Positions 6,931-15,420 of a stretch of 40,873 nucleotides of DNA are shown here, in pieces (the first letter of the stretch is position 1; each line of letters begins with the position of its first letter). The stretch is from assembly GCA_021784555.1 (NCBI GenBank), contig JAJYHY010000026.1, forward strand, positions 1 through 40,873, read 5' to 3'. The notes below the pieces were generated by a model that was not told the DNA's origin, did not search any database, and saw nothing but the letters and a program-made list of their open reading frames with translations. The position numbers were made by a program, and so were the translations under genes. Source of the DNA: a bacterium (GTDB taxonomy: Bacteria > Verrucomicrobiota > Verrucomicrobiia > Limisphaerales > UBA8199).

Positions 6931-8132
6931 GGTTTTCTCTCCTTCACCACCGCGCCGTCGGCCAACCCGGCCGGCGGCTGGATAATTGCCTGTTCGCCGG
7001 CGGCCACCCCCGCGCTGAGCAGGGCATCACCGCCCTGAGTGCCGCTGACCGTGACGGCGCGGCGCTCAGCCCGGCCATTCCGCACGACAAACACCACGTC
7101 CTGCCCGTCTTGACTCCGGACGGCGTCGTTCGGAATCAAGACCGCGCGGCGCGCCACGCTCTGACCTGCCTCTTGGAACGCCACTTTCACCGACATCTCC
7201 GGCAGGATGCGCGGGTCCAGCTTGTCAAAGCCAACCCGCACCTTGACCGTGGACTTCTGCCGGTCGGCGGTCGGGATGATGGCTATCACCTTGCACGGGA
7301 TCTTCCAATCTGGATACGCGTCAAGCGTGGCCTCGACGGCTTGGCCCGGCTCAACCCGGTTGATATAGCTCTCGTTCACGTCAATCTCGATTTCCAGCGA
7401 ATTCATGTCCACGATGGTGCCGATACCGGTGCGGGTGTAACCGCCCCCGGCCGAAACCGGCGAGATCATTTCCCCCGGCTGGGCATCCTTGGTGGTAATC
7501 ACGCCGTCAAACGGCGCGCGGATGATCATGTCGTCCATTTGCTGTTGCCACAGTGCCACCTGGCGCTTGGCAACTACGGCCTGGAGTTTCTCCCACGCCA
7601 GATGCGCCTGCAATGCTCTGGCGTTGGCCTCCGCCAGGTCCAGGTCCGAAGCCGAAGCGATGCGCTGGCGGGCCAATTCCGTCGTTCGCCGCAGCTCGAG
7701 GCTGGCGTTGGTGAGCTGCGCCTCGGTCTCCGCCAACGCGGCTTTGGCTGATGCCCACTGGGCCTGCGCCACCTCCAGGCTGGTCTTGACGTTCGAGTCG
7801 TCCAACCGCGCCAGGACCTGGCCTTCCTTGACCTTCAGGCCTTCCTCAAAAAGCACCTCGGTGACTTTGCCAGTGACCTTGGACGAAACCGTCGCCTGCC
7901 GTCGTGCGGTCACATACCCGGAAGCGTTCAACACCGTCCGCTCCGTGTCGCTGCCGGCCTCCCGTGCCACCGCCGTGCGCACCTCGACGCCCTCGGAGCG
8001 CGAGCGCCACCAAAACGCCGCGCCCAGCACAACCACAACCGCGATTCCGGCGAGCACGGGCCACAGCCGAGGTTCCCGCCCGGCCCGGCGCTGGATTCGC
8101 AGATTATCCAAAGAAGGCTCTTCCAAACTCAT
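6927..8132 (-). CDS. periplasmic adaptor (HlyD/MacA-type membrane fusion protein)
   Basis: Adaptor subunit of a tripartite efflux pump, linking the inner-membrane ABC transporter to an outer-membrane channel. The 401-residue protein has one N-terminal membrane anchor (about residues 25-42), a lipoyl half-motif around SGYVTARRQATVSSKVTGKV, an alpha-helical hairpin (about residues 115-195, EVAQAQWASAKAALAETEAQL), the second lipoyl half (IIRAPFDGVITTKDAQPGEMI) and a beta-barrel domain. It is first in the operon with the ATPase and two permeases and ends with an ATGA overlap. No outer-membrane channel gene is nearby. The start ATG has no clear ribosome-binding site. It lies 39 bp after the dehydratase gene, so co-transcription is possible. 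Confidence 0.9.
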   Translation of the reverse strand: MSLEEPSLDNLRIQRRAGREPRLWPVLAGIAVVVVLGAAFWWRSRSEGVEVRTAVAREAGSDTERTVLNASGYVTARRQATVSSKVTGKVTEVLFEEGLKVKEGQVLARLDDSNVKTSLEVAQAQWASAKAALAETEAQLTNASLELRRTTELARQRIASASDLDLAEANARALQAHLAWEKLQAVVAKRQVALWQQQMDDMIIRAPFDGVITTKDAQPGEMISPVSAGGGYTRTGIGTIVDMNSLEIEIDVNESYINRVEPGQAVEATLDAYPDWKIPCKVIAIIPTADRQKSTVKVRVGFDKLDPRILPEMSVKVAFQEAGQSVARRAVLIPNDAVRSQDGQDVVFVVRNGRAERRAVTVSGTQGGDALLSAGVAAGEQAIIQPPAGLADGAVVKERKP

Positions 8133-8171
8133 GACACGCCGGGAAAAGGAAACTAATTTTAGTCTCCGCGG

Positions 8172-10136
8172 TCAAGCCGGGCCTTGGTGACAAATGTGTG
8201 ACGAATCCGCCGCGGCGAGACGCCCAATGATGGCATCGGGATCGTACACGCATCCGCCCCACACGCCGCCTCCGGCTTGCTGTAACGCGGCCCAAAGCCG
8301 GGTGTCCGCCGGCAATCCCGGGTCGGGAGCTAAATCCGGGTGGGGAGCGCGCGCCGCAAGCCGAGCCGCACCCTTTTCGGTCGAGAAAGTTGATGCCCCT
8401 TCACCCACGAAGTCCACCGTCCCCTCCAAGCGTCCAGGGTCGATTACGATGCGAATCCGGTCACCATCGCGCAGCTTGCCGATCGGCCCACCCGCCAGCG
8501 CCTCGGGACTCACGTGGCCAATGCAAGCGCCGGTCGAAACTCCGGAGAACCGCGCATCGGTGATGACCGACACATGTTTCCCAAAGGGCAAATGCTTCAA
8601 AGCGGAAGTGATCTGATAGGTCTCTTCCATTCCACTGCCCATCGGGCCGCGCCCGGCCAGGACCAGCACGTCGCCGGCCCGGGTGCGGCCCTCCTTGATA
8701 GCGGCGATGGCGTCGGTTTCACGCACGAACACGCGGGCCGGGCCGTCGTGCCGAAAGATTTTATCCTCGCCCAGGACGGTCGGATCAATGGCGGTACTTT
8801 TGATAACCGCGCCTTCCGGGGCGAGATTGCCGCGCGGGAAGACAACGGTGCTGCCAAAGCCAAGGGCGCGCGCTTTAGACGGCGGGAGGATCACGTCATT
8901 GGGGTCCACGCCATCCAGACGCCGCAAAAGCTCCCGAAACCTCAAGCGCCGCTCGCTCTTTTCCCAGGCTGTCAGCATCTCGCCCACCGTCTCCCCGCTG
9001 ACCGTGAGAGCCTCGAGTTGAAGCGCGCCCAACTCGCGCAGGTGCAACATCACTTCTGGCACGCCTCCGGCCAGGAAAAGCCGCACAGTGGGATGATTCG
9101 CGGGGCCGTTGGGAAGCACATCGACAAACCGGCTGACCCGCCGGTTGACATCGATCCAGTCCTGCACGTTCGGCCGGCGCAGCCCCGCCGCGTGGGCAAC
9201 CGCCGGGAGATGTAAAAGCAGGTTCGTTGAGCCGCCAACCGCGGCGTGAACCGCCATGGCGTTGCTCAGGCTGGCCTCGGTGAGAATGTGGCGCGTCGTT
9301 ATGCCCTTTGCTTCCAGGCCCATCAACGCTCGCGCCGAGCGCCGCGCCCCATCGCGCCAAACGGGTTGGCCCGATGGCACCAGAGCCGTATGCATCGCGC
9401 ACAAACCCAGGGCCTCGGCGACGACCTGTGAACTGGCAGCGGTGCCCAGGAACTGGCAACCTCCGCCGGGGCTTGCGCAGGCGCGGCAGCCAAGCTCTGC
9501 CGCCTCGGGCAGGGACAGCAATCCATGGGCAAAGCGGGCGCCCAGGGTCTGTACCTTGCCGGCATCCTCGCCTTGTTCCGGCGGCAGCGTCACACCGCCG
9601 GGCACTAGAACACACGGCAAATCGCGCATCGCCGCCAGCGCCATCATCATGGCCGGCAAGCCCTTGTCGCACGTGGCCACACCCAGCACGCCATGCCGCG
9701 TTGGCAAAGAGCGGATCAGCCGGCGAAAAACGATCGCGGCATCGTTGCGGTAAGGCAGGCTGTCGAACATGCCGGGCGTGCCTTGAGTGCGACCGTCGCA
9801 TGGGTCCGAACAGAACCCGGCGAACGGAATGGCGCCGCTGGAACGTAACTCGGCGGCGGCCGCTTCCACCAACAGCCCAACCTCCCAATGGCCGGTGTGG
9901 TAACCCAGCGCGCGAGGAGAGCCGTCCGCGTCGCGCAGTCCGCCGAGCGTGCTCAGAATTAAGAATTGCTTGCCAGAGAGCCGGGCGGGGTCCCAACCCA
10001 TGCCCGCGTTCTGGGTCAGGCCGAAGATGTCCCCGCTAGGCCGCGTCAGGAGCATCTCTTCCGTAACCGGAAGCCGGCCCTGGGGTCCAGCGGCACGGGT
10101 CTGAATGTCGTAGAGGTTGTCAGGTGATTTTCCCAT
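8172..10136 (-). CDS. yjhG: YjhG/YagF-type dehydratase (probable D-xylonate dehydratase)
   Basis: Iron-sulfur dehydratase of the IlvD/Edd superfamily, about 654 residues like E. coli YjhG and YagF, and similar to YjhG along its whole length as far as I can recall. Landmarks: [21 protein letters not shown] at the start, [59 protein letters not shown] (cluster cysteines), [16 protein letters not shown], and [15 protein letters not shown] plus [17 protein letters not shown] near the C-terminus. The expected reaction is D-xylonate to 2-keto-3-deoxy-D-xylonate plus water (oxidative pentose pathway). The ATG at 10136 is preferred; a TTG at 10151 would add five residues. No other xylonate gene is adjacent. 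Confidence 0.88.
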   Translation of the reverse strand: MGKSPDNLYDIQTRAAGPQGRLPVTEEMLLTRPSGDIFGLTQNAGMGWDPARLSGKQFLILSTLGGLRDADGSPRALGYHTGHWEVGLLVEAAAAELRSSGAIPFAGFCSDPCDGRTQGTPGMFDSLPYRNDAAIVFRRLIRSLPTRHGVLGVATCDKGLPAMMMALAAMRDLPCVLVPGGVTLPPEQGEDAGKVQTLGARFAHGLLSLPEAAELGCRACASPGGGCQFLGTAASSQVVAEALGLCAMHTALVPSGQPVWRDGARRSARALMGLEAKGITTRHILTEASLSNAMAVHAAVGGSTNLLLHLPAVAHAAGLRRPNVQDWIDVNRRVSRFVDVLPNGPANHPTVRLFLAGGVPEVMLHLRELGALQLEALTVSGETVGEMLTAWEKSERRLRFRELLRRLDGVDPNDVILPPSKARALGFGSTVVFPRGNLAPEGAVIKSTAIDPTVLGEDKIFRHDGPARVFVRETDAIAAIKEGRTRAGDVLVLAGRGPMGSGMEETYQITSALKHLPFGKHVSVITDARFSGVSTGACIGHVSPEALAGGPIGKLRDGDRIRIVIDPGRLEGTVDFVGEGASTFSTEKGAARLAARAPHPDLAPDPGLPADTRLWAALQQAGGGVWGGCVYDPDAIIGRLAAADSSHICHQGPA

Positions 10137-10147
10137 GCCGCAGCGGT

Positions 10148-10294
10148 TCAACCCGGACTAGGTGCAGAAGCGAGCAATGCTCGACGCGGTCCATGTTGGC
10201 CTCGCCACCACAGGATGCTGCTCAACACTCCCAGGTTGCCGATGCCAGCAATGCACCGCTTCTGTCCATTGACATAAACCTCAAACGCAATCAT
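10148..10294 (-). CDS. small conserved-looking protein, possibly truncated (48 aa)
   Basis: A short frame between vapC and the dehydratase gene on the same strand. It begins [19 protein letters not shown] and continues [11 protein letters not shown], resembling from memory the start of small planctomycete/verrucomicrobial proteins of the form 'VxVNGxxxCxAGxGxxGVLxxIL'. After the WW the sequence becomes arginine-rich and low in information, so the true C-terminus may have been lost. It ends 12 bases before the dehydratase ATG. No recognisable domain or function, and no ribosome-binding site. Confidence 0.4.
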   Translation of the reverse strand: MIAFEVYVNGQKRCIAGIGNLGVLSSILWWRGQHGPRRALLASAPSPG

Positions 10295-10322
10295 GACGTC
10301 GGTGATGCCTAACCTCGCCATT

Positions 10323-10772
10323 CTATGGCTGTTTCGGGCTCAAACCCATGAGTGTGGCGATTTTGCCTTGGCGTTGATCAAAGGTCAGAAAGGTCCCCGC
10401 GGAGAGGGACCAAGCTGCTGCCAAGTGCCAGAGGTCGAACGTGGTGTGTCTCTCCGTCCAGCCGTGTGTTTCCCCCAGTGAACGGGCCATGGCCACGGAC
10501 TCCTTCATGTCCAACTCTTTTCGGAGCAGGATTCTCCCCGTCACTGCGCGGTCAAAACGGTTAATCACTCGACGAGCGATGTGTTCGGGCACAGGGTCCT
10601 GATCGCGATGCGTCGCCGCCCTTATAGCCGCGGGCAGCTCCAGCAGGTGGACCTCGCAGACCACGAAATCGTGCCCAGCCAGTTTTCCAGCGGCAGTGCG
10701 GGCGGCGGCATGATTCTCGTCATCTTCATTCAGATAGCTCAACAGCCAACTGGTGTCGCAATAGACAATCAT
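10323..10772 (-). CDS. PIN-domain toxin (VapC-like)
   Basis: Toxin of a type II toxin-antitoxin pair, expected to be a Mg-dependent ribonuclease. The 149-residue protein starts with the PIN signature MIVYCDTSWLLSYL, with the first catalytic aspartate at residue 6, and has VVCEVHLLELPAAIRAA (second acidic residue) and FDLWHLAAAWSLSAGTFLTFDQRQ (late acidic residues and the TFD strand). The start overlaps the upstream antitoxin stop by 4 bases (ATGA), the usual antitoxin-first arrangement. Catalytic residues look intact. Confidence 0.87.
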   Translation of the reverse strand: MIVYCDTSWLLSYLNEDDENHAAARTAAGKLAGHDFVVCEVHLLELPAAIRAATHRDQDPVPEHIARRVINRFDRAVTGRILLRKELDMKESVAMARSLGETHGWTERHTTFDLWHLAAAWSLSAGTFLTFDQRQGKIATLMGLSPKQP

Positions 10773-11008
10773 TCGCGTTCCTCCAACAGGATGCGAGCCA
10801 GGTTCGTCTTGACCCGCTTTCCCTCCGGCGGGATTTCGTGGAAAACCCGGTCCATCTGCTCGTTGAAGCTAACGCGGCCGGCGTCAATTCGGGTCAGTTC
10901 GAAGCGTTTGCCACCGCGCTTTTCAACCACTATGGATTGCCCCGGGGAAAGGTCTTCCTCTGGGGTGCCATGTCTCAGTTGTCGGCCAGTAACCCGTTTG
11001 CTTGTCAT
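10769..11008 (-). CDS. antitoxin of the PIN toxin (Phd-like)
   Basis: A 79-residue protein immediately upstream of and overlapping the PIN toxin gene. The N-terminus (KRVTGRQLRHGTPEEDL, then SPGQSIVVEKRGGKRFELTR) resembles the Phd/YefM DNA-binding fold, and the C-terminal half (VFHEIPPEGKRVKTNLARILLEERE) is a likely toxin-binding helix. It should neutralise the toxin and repress its own promoter. A small inverted repeat TAAC-N7-GTTA at 11014-11028, six bases before the ATG, is a possible operator. The family assignment is tentative; the role rests mainly on gene order. Confidence 0.7.
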   Translation of the reverse strand: MTSKRVTGRQLRHGTPEEDLSPGQSIVVEKRGGKRFELTRIDAGRVSFNEQMDRVFHEIPPEGKRVKTNLARILLEERE

Positions 11009-11122
11009 AGTGCTAACAGCCTATGTTAAACAATTAGCGGAGTCAAGGGTTTCGAGGGTCTCGTCGCCAAGAGTATCCTTGCGGTCCGAACACCTTCTCG
11101 CCATTCTCCTGGACCAGCAAAT

Positions 11123-13537
11123 ATGTGTGGCAAGAATGACTCTGTTTTCGGGCGCTCGAGCGCAATCCTGTTGGCGGTTACAATCGGCGGCCTCTGCTGG
11201 GCACGCGGAGCGCAGGCCGGCGCGGTCGAACCGGCAAGAAGCTGGGCGGTCTTGCGGTCATCAACGCTGCTCGATGCCAATTGGATGTTTCATCTCGGCG
11301 ATTTGTCCTCCAGCAATGAGGTCATCGCCCCCAGCTATGATGACCGCCGGTGGCGGCGGGTGGATGTGCCGCACGACTACGTGCTGGACGGAACCTATAG
11401 CCCGACCAATTCCCGGAACCATGGCTATCTGCGCTACCGCGTCGGCTGGTATCGGAAGCACTTCGTCATTCCCGAATCCGACCGGGGCAGAATCCTGCAA
11501 CTCGACTTTGACGGTGTCTTCCGCGACAGCGAGGTGTGGGTGAATGGGCGTTTCATGGGCAGGCACCGCAGCGGCTACACTCCGTTCCGTTATGACATCA
11601 CGAAGGTGGCGCGCTGCGGGGGCCAAAACGTCATCACGGTGCGGGTGGACCCACGGCGCTTCGAGGGTTGGTGGTACGAGGGCGGGGGGATTTACCGGCA
11701 CGTCCATTTCTGCGCCCTGGCGCCCCTGCACGTCGCGCATTGGGGGACTTATGTGATTTCCGAAGTGCCGAACGGCAATGAAGGCGCGGACGCCGAGGCT
11801 GATTTGACCATCCAAACCATGGTGAAAAACGACGGAGCTGCTCCGGCCAACTGCGAGGTGGTATCCGAGATCGTGGGGCCGGACGGCAGTGTGCTCAAGA
11901 CGGTCAAATCGGCGCAAGGCGTAGGCCCTGGCGCCGAGGTCGAATTCTCTCAAAATACCGTCGTTCAACGTCCGCAACTTTGGTCGCCCCAGACCCCCCG
12001 GCTTTACCGCCTCCGCACCACCATTCTCGAAAACGGCGACGCGGTGGACGCCACCACGACGACCTTTGGCATCCGGACGATCCGCTACGATGCCAACAAG
12101 GGCTTCTTCCTCAACGGCCGTCGCGTGGAAATCCGCGGCACAGCCAACCACCAGGACTTTGCCGGTGTGGGGATTGCCGTCCCCGACAGCCTGGAGACCT
12201 GGCGGGTCGAGCAACTGAAAAAGATGGGTTGCAACGCCTGGCGGACGGCGCACAACCCGCCCAATGTGGCTGTATTGGACGCCTGTGACCGGCTCGGAAT
12301 GATGGTCATGGACGAGAACCGGCATTTGGGTGATACCTATCTGCCCAAGACCCCGCGGGGGACCGGCTATACGGACCTCTCCGACCTGGCGACGATGATT
12401 CGGCGCGACCGCAATCATCCCAGCATCATCATGTGGTCGATGTGCAATGAGGAGGGCCTGCAAGGGACGCCCGAAGGGGCGCGCATTTTCTCGGCCATGG
12501 CGAAGGTGGTGCGCGCTTACGACCGCACTCGTCCCATCACCTCGGCGATGAATGGCCGAGGTGGCGTGCGGATCTTTCTCGGCCACGGCATCGCCGACGT
12601 GGAGGACATCATCGGCGTCAACTACAACTACGGGTCTTTTGATCGGATCCACCGCCGTCATCCGGACAAGCCGATGTTCGGCAGCGAGGATGCCAACCAA
12701 AAAACCACGCGCGGCGAATATGTTAACGACCGGGCGACGGGCATGTGCAGTTGCTACAACCTATCCGAGAAGCGCTGGTTGCCAGTGGTCAACCGTCCGT
12801 TCATGGCCGGTTCATTCACCTGGACGGGGTTCGACTACAAGGGCGAACCCAACCCCTACGGCTGGCCTGATGTCAGCAACAACACCGGCCTGATGGACTC
12901 GTGCGGCTTCCCGAAGGACAAGTATTATTACCTGGAATCCTGCTGGTCCGACAAACCGATGGTGCATCTCATGCCCGATTCCTGGAACTGGCCGGGCAAG
13001 CAAGGCAAAGACATCCGCGTGCTCGCTTTCAGCAATGCCCGCCGGGTGGAGCTATTCCTCAACGGCCAGAGCCTCGGCGCCCGCGAGATGCCGCATGACA
13101 GCCACGTGGAATGGGAAGTCCCTTACCAGCCCGGTCAATTGATGGCCCGTGCCTATACCGATGGCAAGCTCGTGGCCACGGACGTGGTGCAGACCGCCGG
13201 GGCGCCGGTCCGCATTGTTCTGTCCCCCGACCGGACAACCCTCCGGGCCGGCGCGGAGGACACCGTCGTGGTTCCAGTCTCGATCCTGGACGCCCAGGGC
13301 CGCGTGGTTCCCGGCGCCAGCAACCGGGTTCACTTTCACTTGGCTGGCGGCGGGCGGCTCCTGGGCGTTGGAAACGGCAATCCGGCCGATCACGACCCCG
13401 ACAAGGCCGATCAGCGCAACGCCTTCCATGGCCACTGCATCACCGTCATCCAGGCAGGAACTCATTCCGGGGAGTTCCACCTTACGGCGACCTCGCCCGG
13501 GCTGGCTCCCGCCAGCGTGAGCTTCGAAGCAAAGTAG
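11123..13537 (+). CDS. secreted glycoside hydrolase family 2 (beta-galactosidase-like)
   Basis: An 804-residue GH2 enzyme, probably exported. The N-terminus has a basic start, a hydrophobic core (AILLAVTIGGLCW) and a likely signal-peptidase site after ARGAQA. Domains in order: sugar-binding jelly roll (about 45-200, WRRVDVPHDYVLDG, VWVNGRFMGRHRSGYTPF), immunoglobulin-like domain (about 215-330), TIM barrel (about 330-620), a DUF4982-like domain (about 625-700, VELFLNGQSLG) and a final Ig-like domain. The predicted acid/base is E443 in MWSMCNEEG and the nucleophile E522 in MFGSEDAN; both are present. The substrate is probably a beta-galactoside or related plant or algal glycan. The gene stands alone between two toxin-antitoxin loci. 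Confidence 0.92.
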   Translation: MCGKNDSVFGRSSAILLAVTIGGLCWARGAQAGAVEPARSWAVLRSSTLLDANWMFHLGDLSSSNEVIAPSYDDRRWRRVDVPHDYVLDGTYSPTNSRNHGYLRYRVGWYRKHFVIPESDRGRILQLDFDGVFRDSEVWVNGRFMGRHRSGYTPFRYDITKVARCGGQNVITVRVDPRRFEGWWYEGGGIYRHVHFCALAPLHVAHWGTYVISEVPNGNEGADAEADLTIQTMVKNDGAAPANCEVVSEIVGPDGSVLKTVKSAQGVGPGAEVEFSQNTVVQRPQLWSPQTPRLYRLRTTILENGDAVDATTTTFGIRTIRYDANKGFFLNGRRVEIRGTANHQDFAGVGIAVPDSLETWRVEQLKKMGCNAWRTAHNPPNVAVLDACDRLGMMVMDENRHLGDTYLPKTPRGTGYTDLSDLATMIRRDRNHPSIIMWSMCNEEGLQGTPEGARIFSAMAKVVRAYDRTRPITSAMNGRGGVRIFLGHGIADVEDIIGVNYNYGSFDRIHRRHPDKPMFGSEDANQKTTRGEYVNDRATGMCSCYNLSEKRWLPVVNRPFMAGSFTWTGFDYKGEPNPYGWPDVSNNTGLMDSCGFPKDKYYYLESCWSDKPMVHLMPDSWNWPGKQGKDIRVLAFSNARRVELFLNGQSLGAREMPHDSHVEWEVPYQPGQLMARAYTDGKLVATDVVQTAGAPVRIVLSPDRTTLRAGAEDTVVVPVSILDAQGRVVPGASNRVHFHLAGGGRLLGVGNGNPADHDPDKADQRNAFHGHCITVIQAGTHSGEFHLTATSPGLAPASVSFEAK

Positions 13538-13631
13538 CGAGTGGGCTTCTCTCTTGGCGGAGGGCAGTTTTCCACCGGAGAGCCATAACCGGCGCGATCC
13601 AGCCGATTTGAGGCATTGTGGCGGGATAGAC

Positions 13632-13652
13632 CCATTACGGACAAAGTAATGG
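13632..13652. promoter_or_regulatory. inverted repeat upstream of vapBC, candidate operator
   Basis: A perfect 7-bp inverted repeat CCATTAC / GTAATGG separated by 7 bases, 54 bp before the antitoxin start codon. The position and symmetry suit an operator bound by the ribbon-helix-helix antitoxin. There is no T tail, so it is a poor terminator for the upstream GH2 gene. Confidence 0.4.
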
Positions 13653-13705
13653 AGAGACTCATGAATTGTATTGCTTCGCCGACATCGAGGGACTACTCTT
13701 GAGTC

Positions 13706-13921
13706 ATGGATACGCTAACAATAAAACTGCCGCCTCAGCTCAACAACCGCCTTACAGTTCGTGCCAGGAAGCTGAATCAGAAGAAGTCCAGCCTGGTACG
13801 AGGCCTGATCGAGCGCGCCCTGGATGGGGCCAGCCAAACCTGTCACGACCTCATGCAAGGCGGCTGCGGCCATTACGCCGGCTCCGCGGGGAGTTCCCTG
13901 AAGGAGGGCTTCGATGACTAA
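13706..13921 (+). CDS. ribbon-helix-helix antitoxin (VapB-like)
   Basis: A 71-residue antitoxin. The start MDTLTIKLPPQLNNRLTVRARKLNQKKSSLVRGLIERAL is a typical CopG/MetJ ribbon-helix-helix DNA-binding domain; the C-terminal 30 residues (glycine-rich, ending SSLKEGFDD) would contact the toxin. The stop overlaps the toxin start by 8 bases (ATGACTAA). Expected to repress its own operon, probably through the inverted repeat just upstream. Confidence 0.85.
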   Translation: MDTLTIKLPPQLNNRLTVRARKLNQKKSSLVRGLIERALDGASQTCHDLMQGGCGHYAGSAGSSLKEGFDD

Positions 13922-14330
13922 AACGCTGGTGGACACCGGCCCTCTTATTGCCTACTGCAACCGAGCTGACAAATACCACGCCTGGAGCAAGGAGGTGTTC
14001 GGACAAATCGCGCCCCCGCTGTGGACTTGCGAGCCCGTGCTGACCGAAGTCTTCTATCGAGTCCAGAAGGAGGGCGGTAACCTGACCCTGCTCTGGGATT
14101 GGCTGCGCCGCGGGGCGGTGCGCGTCGATTTTCAAATGGCTGACCACCTGGAAGACCTCCAGAACCTGATGGAAAAGTATGCTGACCAACAGATGGACCT
14201 GGCGGACGCCTGCCTCGTCAAGCTTTCTGAACTGAACGATGGCTCGAAGGTTTGCACGTGTGATGGGGACTTTCTCGTTTACCGGCGGAAGCAACGTCTG
14301 CGGATTCCGCTCATTTTTCCAAACGTGTAA
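13914..14330 (+). CDS. PIN-domain toxin (VapC-like)
   Basis: A 138-residue PIN-domain ribonuclease. The first acidic residue is D7 in TLVDTGPLIAY; EPVLTEVFYRV carries the second; MDLADACLVKLSE and VCTCDGDFLVYRR carry the C-terminal acidic residues. It appears catalytically complete. It is the second gene of an antitoxin-toxin pair with overlapping frames. A broken MazEF-like pair lies convergently just after it. Confidence 0.88.
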   Translation: MTKTLVDTGPLIAYCNRADKYHAWSKEVFGQIAPPLWTCEPVLTEVFYRVQKEGGNLTLLWDWLRRGAVRVDFQMADHLEDLQNLMEKYADQQMDLADACLVKLSELNDGSKVCTCDGDFLVYRRKQRLRIPLIFPNV

Positions 14331-14365
14331 GCGGTGGGCGTCCTTGCGGCGGAGGATGGCCGGAG

Positions 14366-14536
14366 CTAAAGTCCGGTGACAGCCCAACCCTGGAGCGGCA
14401 TTGGCCACTTATCCGGCAGGCCGCTGAAACCATGCGCCCCGGCGAGTACCGGATCCTCGAAGAGCCGTAGGCGACGCACCCTGGCGCCAAGGCCGAAATC
14501 AACCTGCCACACCTCACCGGGACGGATGCCGTGCAT
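14366..14536 (-). pseudogene. MazF/PemK-like toxin fragment
   Basis: The frame starts MHGIRPGEVWQVDFGLGARVR, matching the first strands of MazF/PemK-family ribonucleases (GEVWxVDxG). Similarity fades after about 25 residues and the frame stops after 56, where intact family members have about 110. It ends 35 bp from the convergent vapC stop, so the rest was probably deleted when the two loci were joined. It overlaps the end of the upstream antitoxin-like frame by 23 bases, as expected for a linked pair. Confidence 0.45.
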
Positions 14537-14699
14537 CTTCCTCCTCCATCCGATCAAGCAGTTGTGCTCCTTCCAGGGCGGACTGGTCGCAGAGTGCCAC
14601 ATCTGGGTCTCTGCCGATTTCAAGCAGTTTTCCGCGAATGGCTCGCCGGTCCACCTCGCTGAGTCGTGGCAATTCGTTGATGATATCCCTTGCGCTCAT
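14514..14699 (-). CDS. small antitoxin-like protein (MazE-position)
   Basis: A 61-residue protein starting MSARDIINELPRLSEVDRRAIRGKLLEI, which looks like the small helical antitoxin or addiction-module component family ('I..ELP.L...E...I...L') often found upstream of MazF/PemK or PIN toxins. It precedes and overlaps the truncated MazF-like frame. If translated it would be an orphan antitoxin. No domain can be assigned with certainty. Confidence 0.5.
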   Translation of the reverse strand: MSARDIINELPRLSEVDRRAIRGKLLEIGRDPDVALCDQSALEGAQLLDRMEEEDARHPSR

Positions 14700-14773
14700 A
14701 AAACAAATCTTCCCGAAAACTCATCCCCTGGCAACTTCTTCATCCGCCCGATGCTTATTGCTCCGCCGCATTG

Positions 14774-14903
14774 CCTTAGAGCGGCTATCAGGATTAAGCG
14801 GTTAACCGCAAAGAACACAGAGAACACAAAGAAACCCCTGAATTCTTTATGTTCTCTGCGTTCTCTGTGTTCTCTGTGGTTAATTCCGATAGCGGCTCTT
14901 AGG
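14774..14903. repeat. 130-bp nested inverted repeat (MITE/REPIN-like)
   Basis: The outer arms are CCTTAGAGCGGCTATC (14774-14789) and GATAGCGGCTCTTAGG (14888-14903), complementary at 14 of 16 positions. Inside, GGTTAACCGCAAAGAACACA pairs roughly with TTCTCTGTGGTTAA, and the arms contain short internal repeats of an AGAACACA type. The stretch has no coding potential and could form one long hairpin. Purine-rich hairpins of this 'AACCGCagagaacacagagaa' type are common intergenic repeats in several phyla. Confidence 0.7.
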
Positions 14904-14985
14904 AGGAGCGACTTGTGGGTGGGCGTCCAGCCTCAACTTTCCCGCAAGTACTGACTTATCGCATAGCGTCGGACAGAGGCGCGTG

Positions 14986-15246
14986 AGGCCCGTGAGGGCC
15001 GGCATCTTTGTAGAAAGGCCCGCCCAGCGCATATCAGGCCCGTGAGGGCCGGCATCTTTGTGGTGCGGGGAGATGCCGCCCCTGACGGGGCCAGGAAGGG
15101 TGTTGTGGGCGCGGTTTCTACAAAGAGGCCGTTCCTACGGAACTGGAAGGTGTTTGTAATTGCGGTTTCCACCAGCGCCCTAACGGGAGCCGGGCGATTT
15201 GTTCCCGGGACGGTTCCACAGGCCCATCGGGGCCGGCGGCCTTGTA
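14986..15246. repeat. hairpin-rich direct repeats with 50-bp period
   Basis: Two identical 26-base units beginning AGGCCCGTGAGGGCCGG lie at 14986-15011 and 15036-15061, exactly 50 bp apart. A degenerate third unit (AGGCCCATCGGGGCCGG) lies at 15220-15246, and partial inverted pieces (for example around 15072-15085 and 15113-15131) fall between. Each unit can fold into a GGCCC/GGGCC hairpin. No gene is visible between 14904 and 15420; the region appears to be a decayed repeat array. Confidence 0.65.
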
Positions 15247-15420
15247 GAAACAGGCGCTCAAATGCACCAGCACACGCCGGCTCACCGAGCGTCCGCAAGT
15301 TCGTACCGCCTCCAACATGTTCCCACAATCTCGTGGCCCGGCTGATTTGTTTAGCACAAAATTCTGTGGGTAAAGTTGAGGGCGTCCCGCATGACACTCC
15401 AAGATTCAAGGGTTCGATTC

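Noticed and set aside
8172-10136. Dihydroxy-acid dehydratase (IlvD) of branched-chain amino-acid synthesis
   Set aside because: Length near 655 residues and motifs such as [20 protein letters not shown] and [15 protein letters not shown] fit the YjhG/YagF sugar-acid group better than IlvD (about 560-620 residues).
11261-12700. A 479-codon minus-strand frame opposite the GH2 gene
   Set aside because: The plus strand encodes the GH2 domains with catalytic residues across the same interval; the antisense product is rich in H, R and V, typical of a mirrored frame.
14986-15246. A CRISPR array, because of identical units at regular spacing
   Set aside because: Only two exact units exist, the units are self-complementary hairpins, the third is degenerate, and there are no cas genes.
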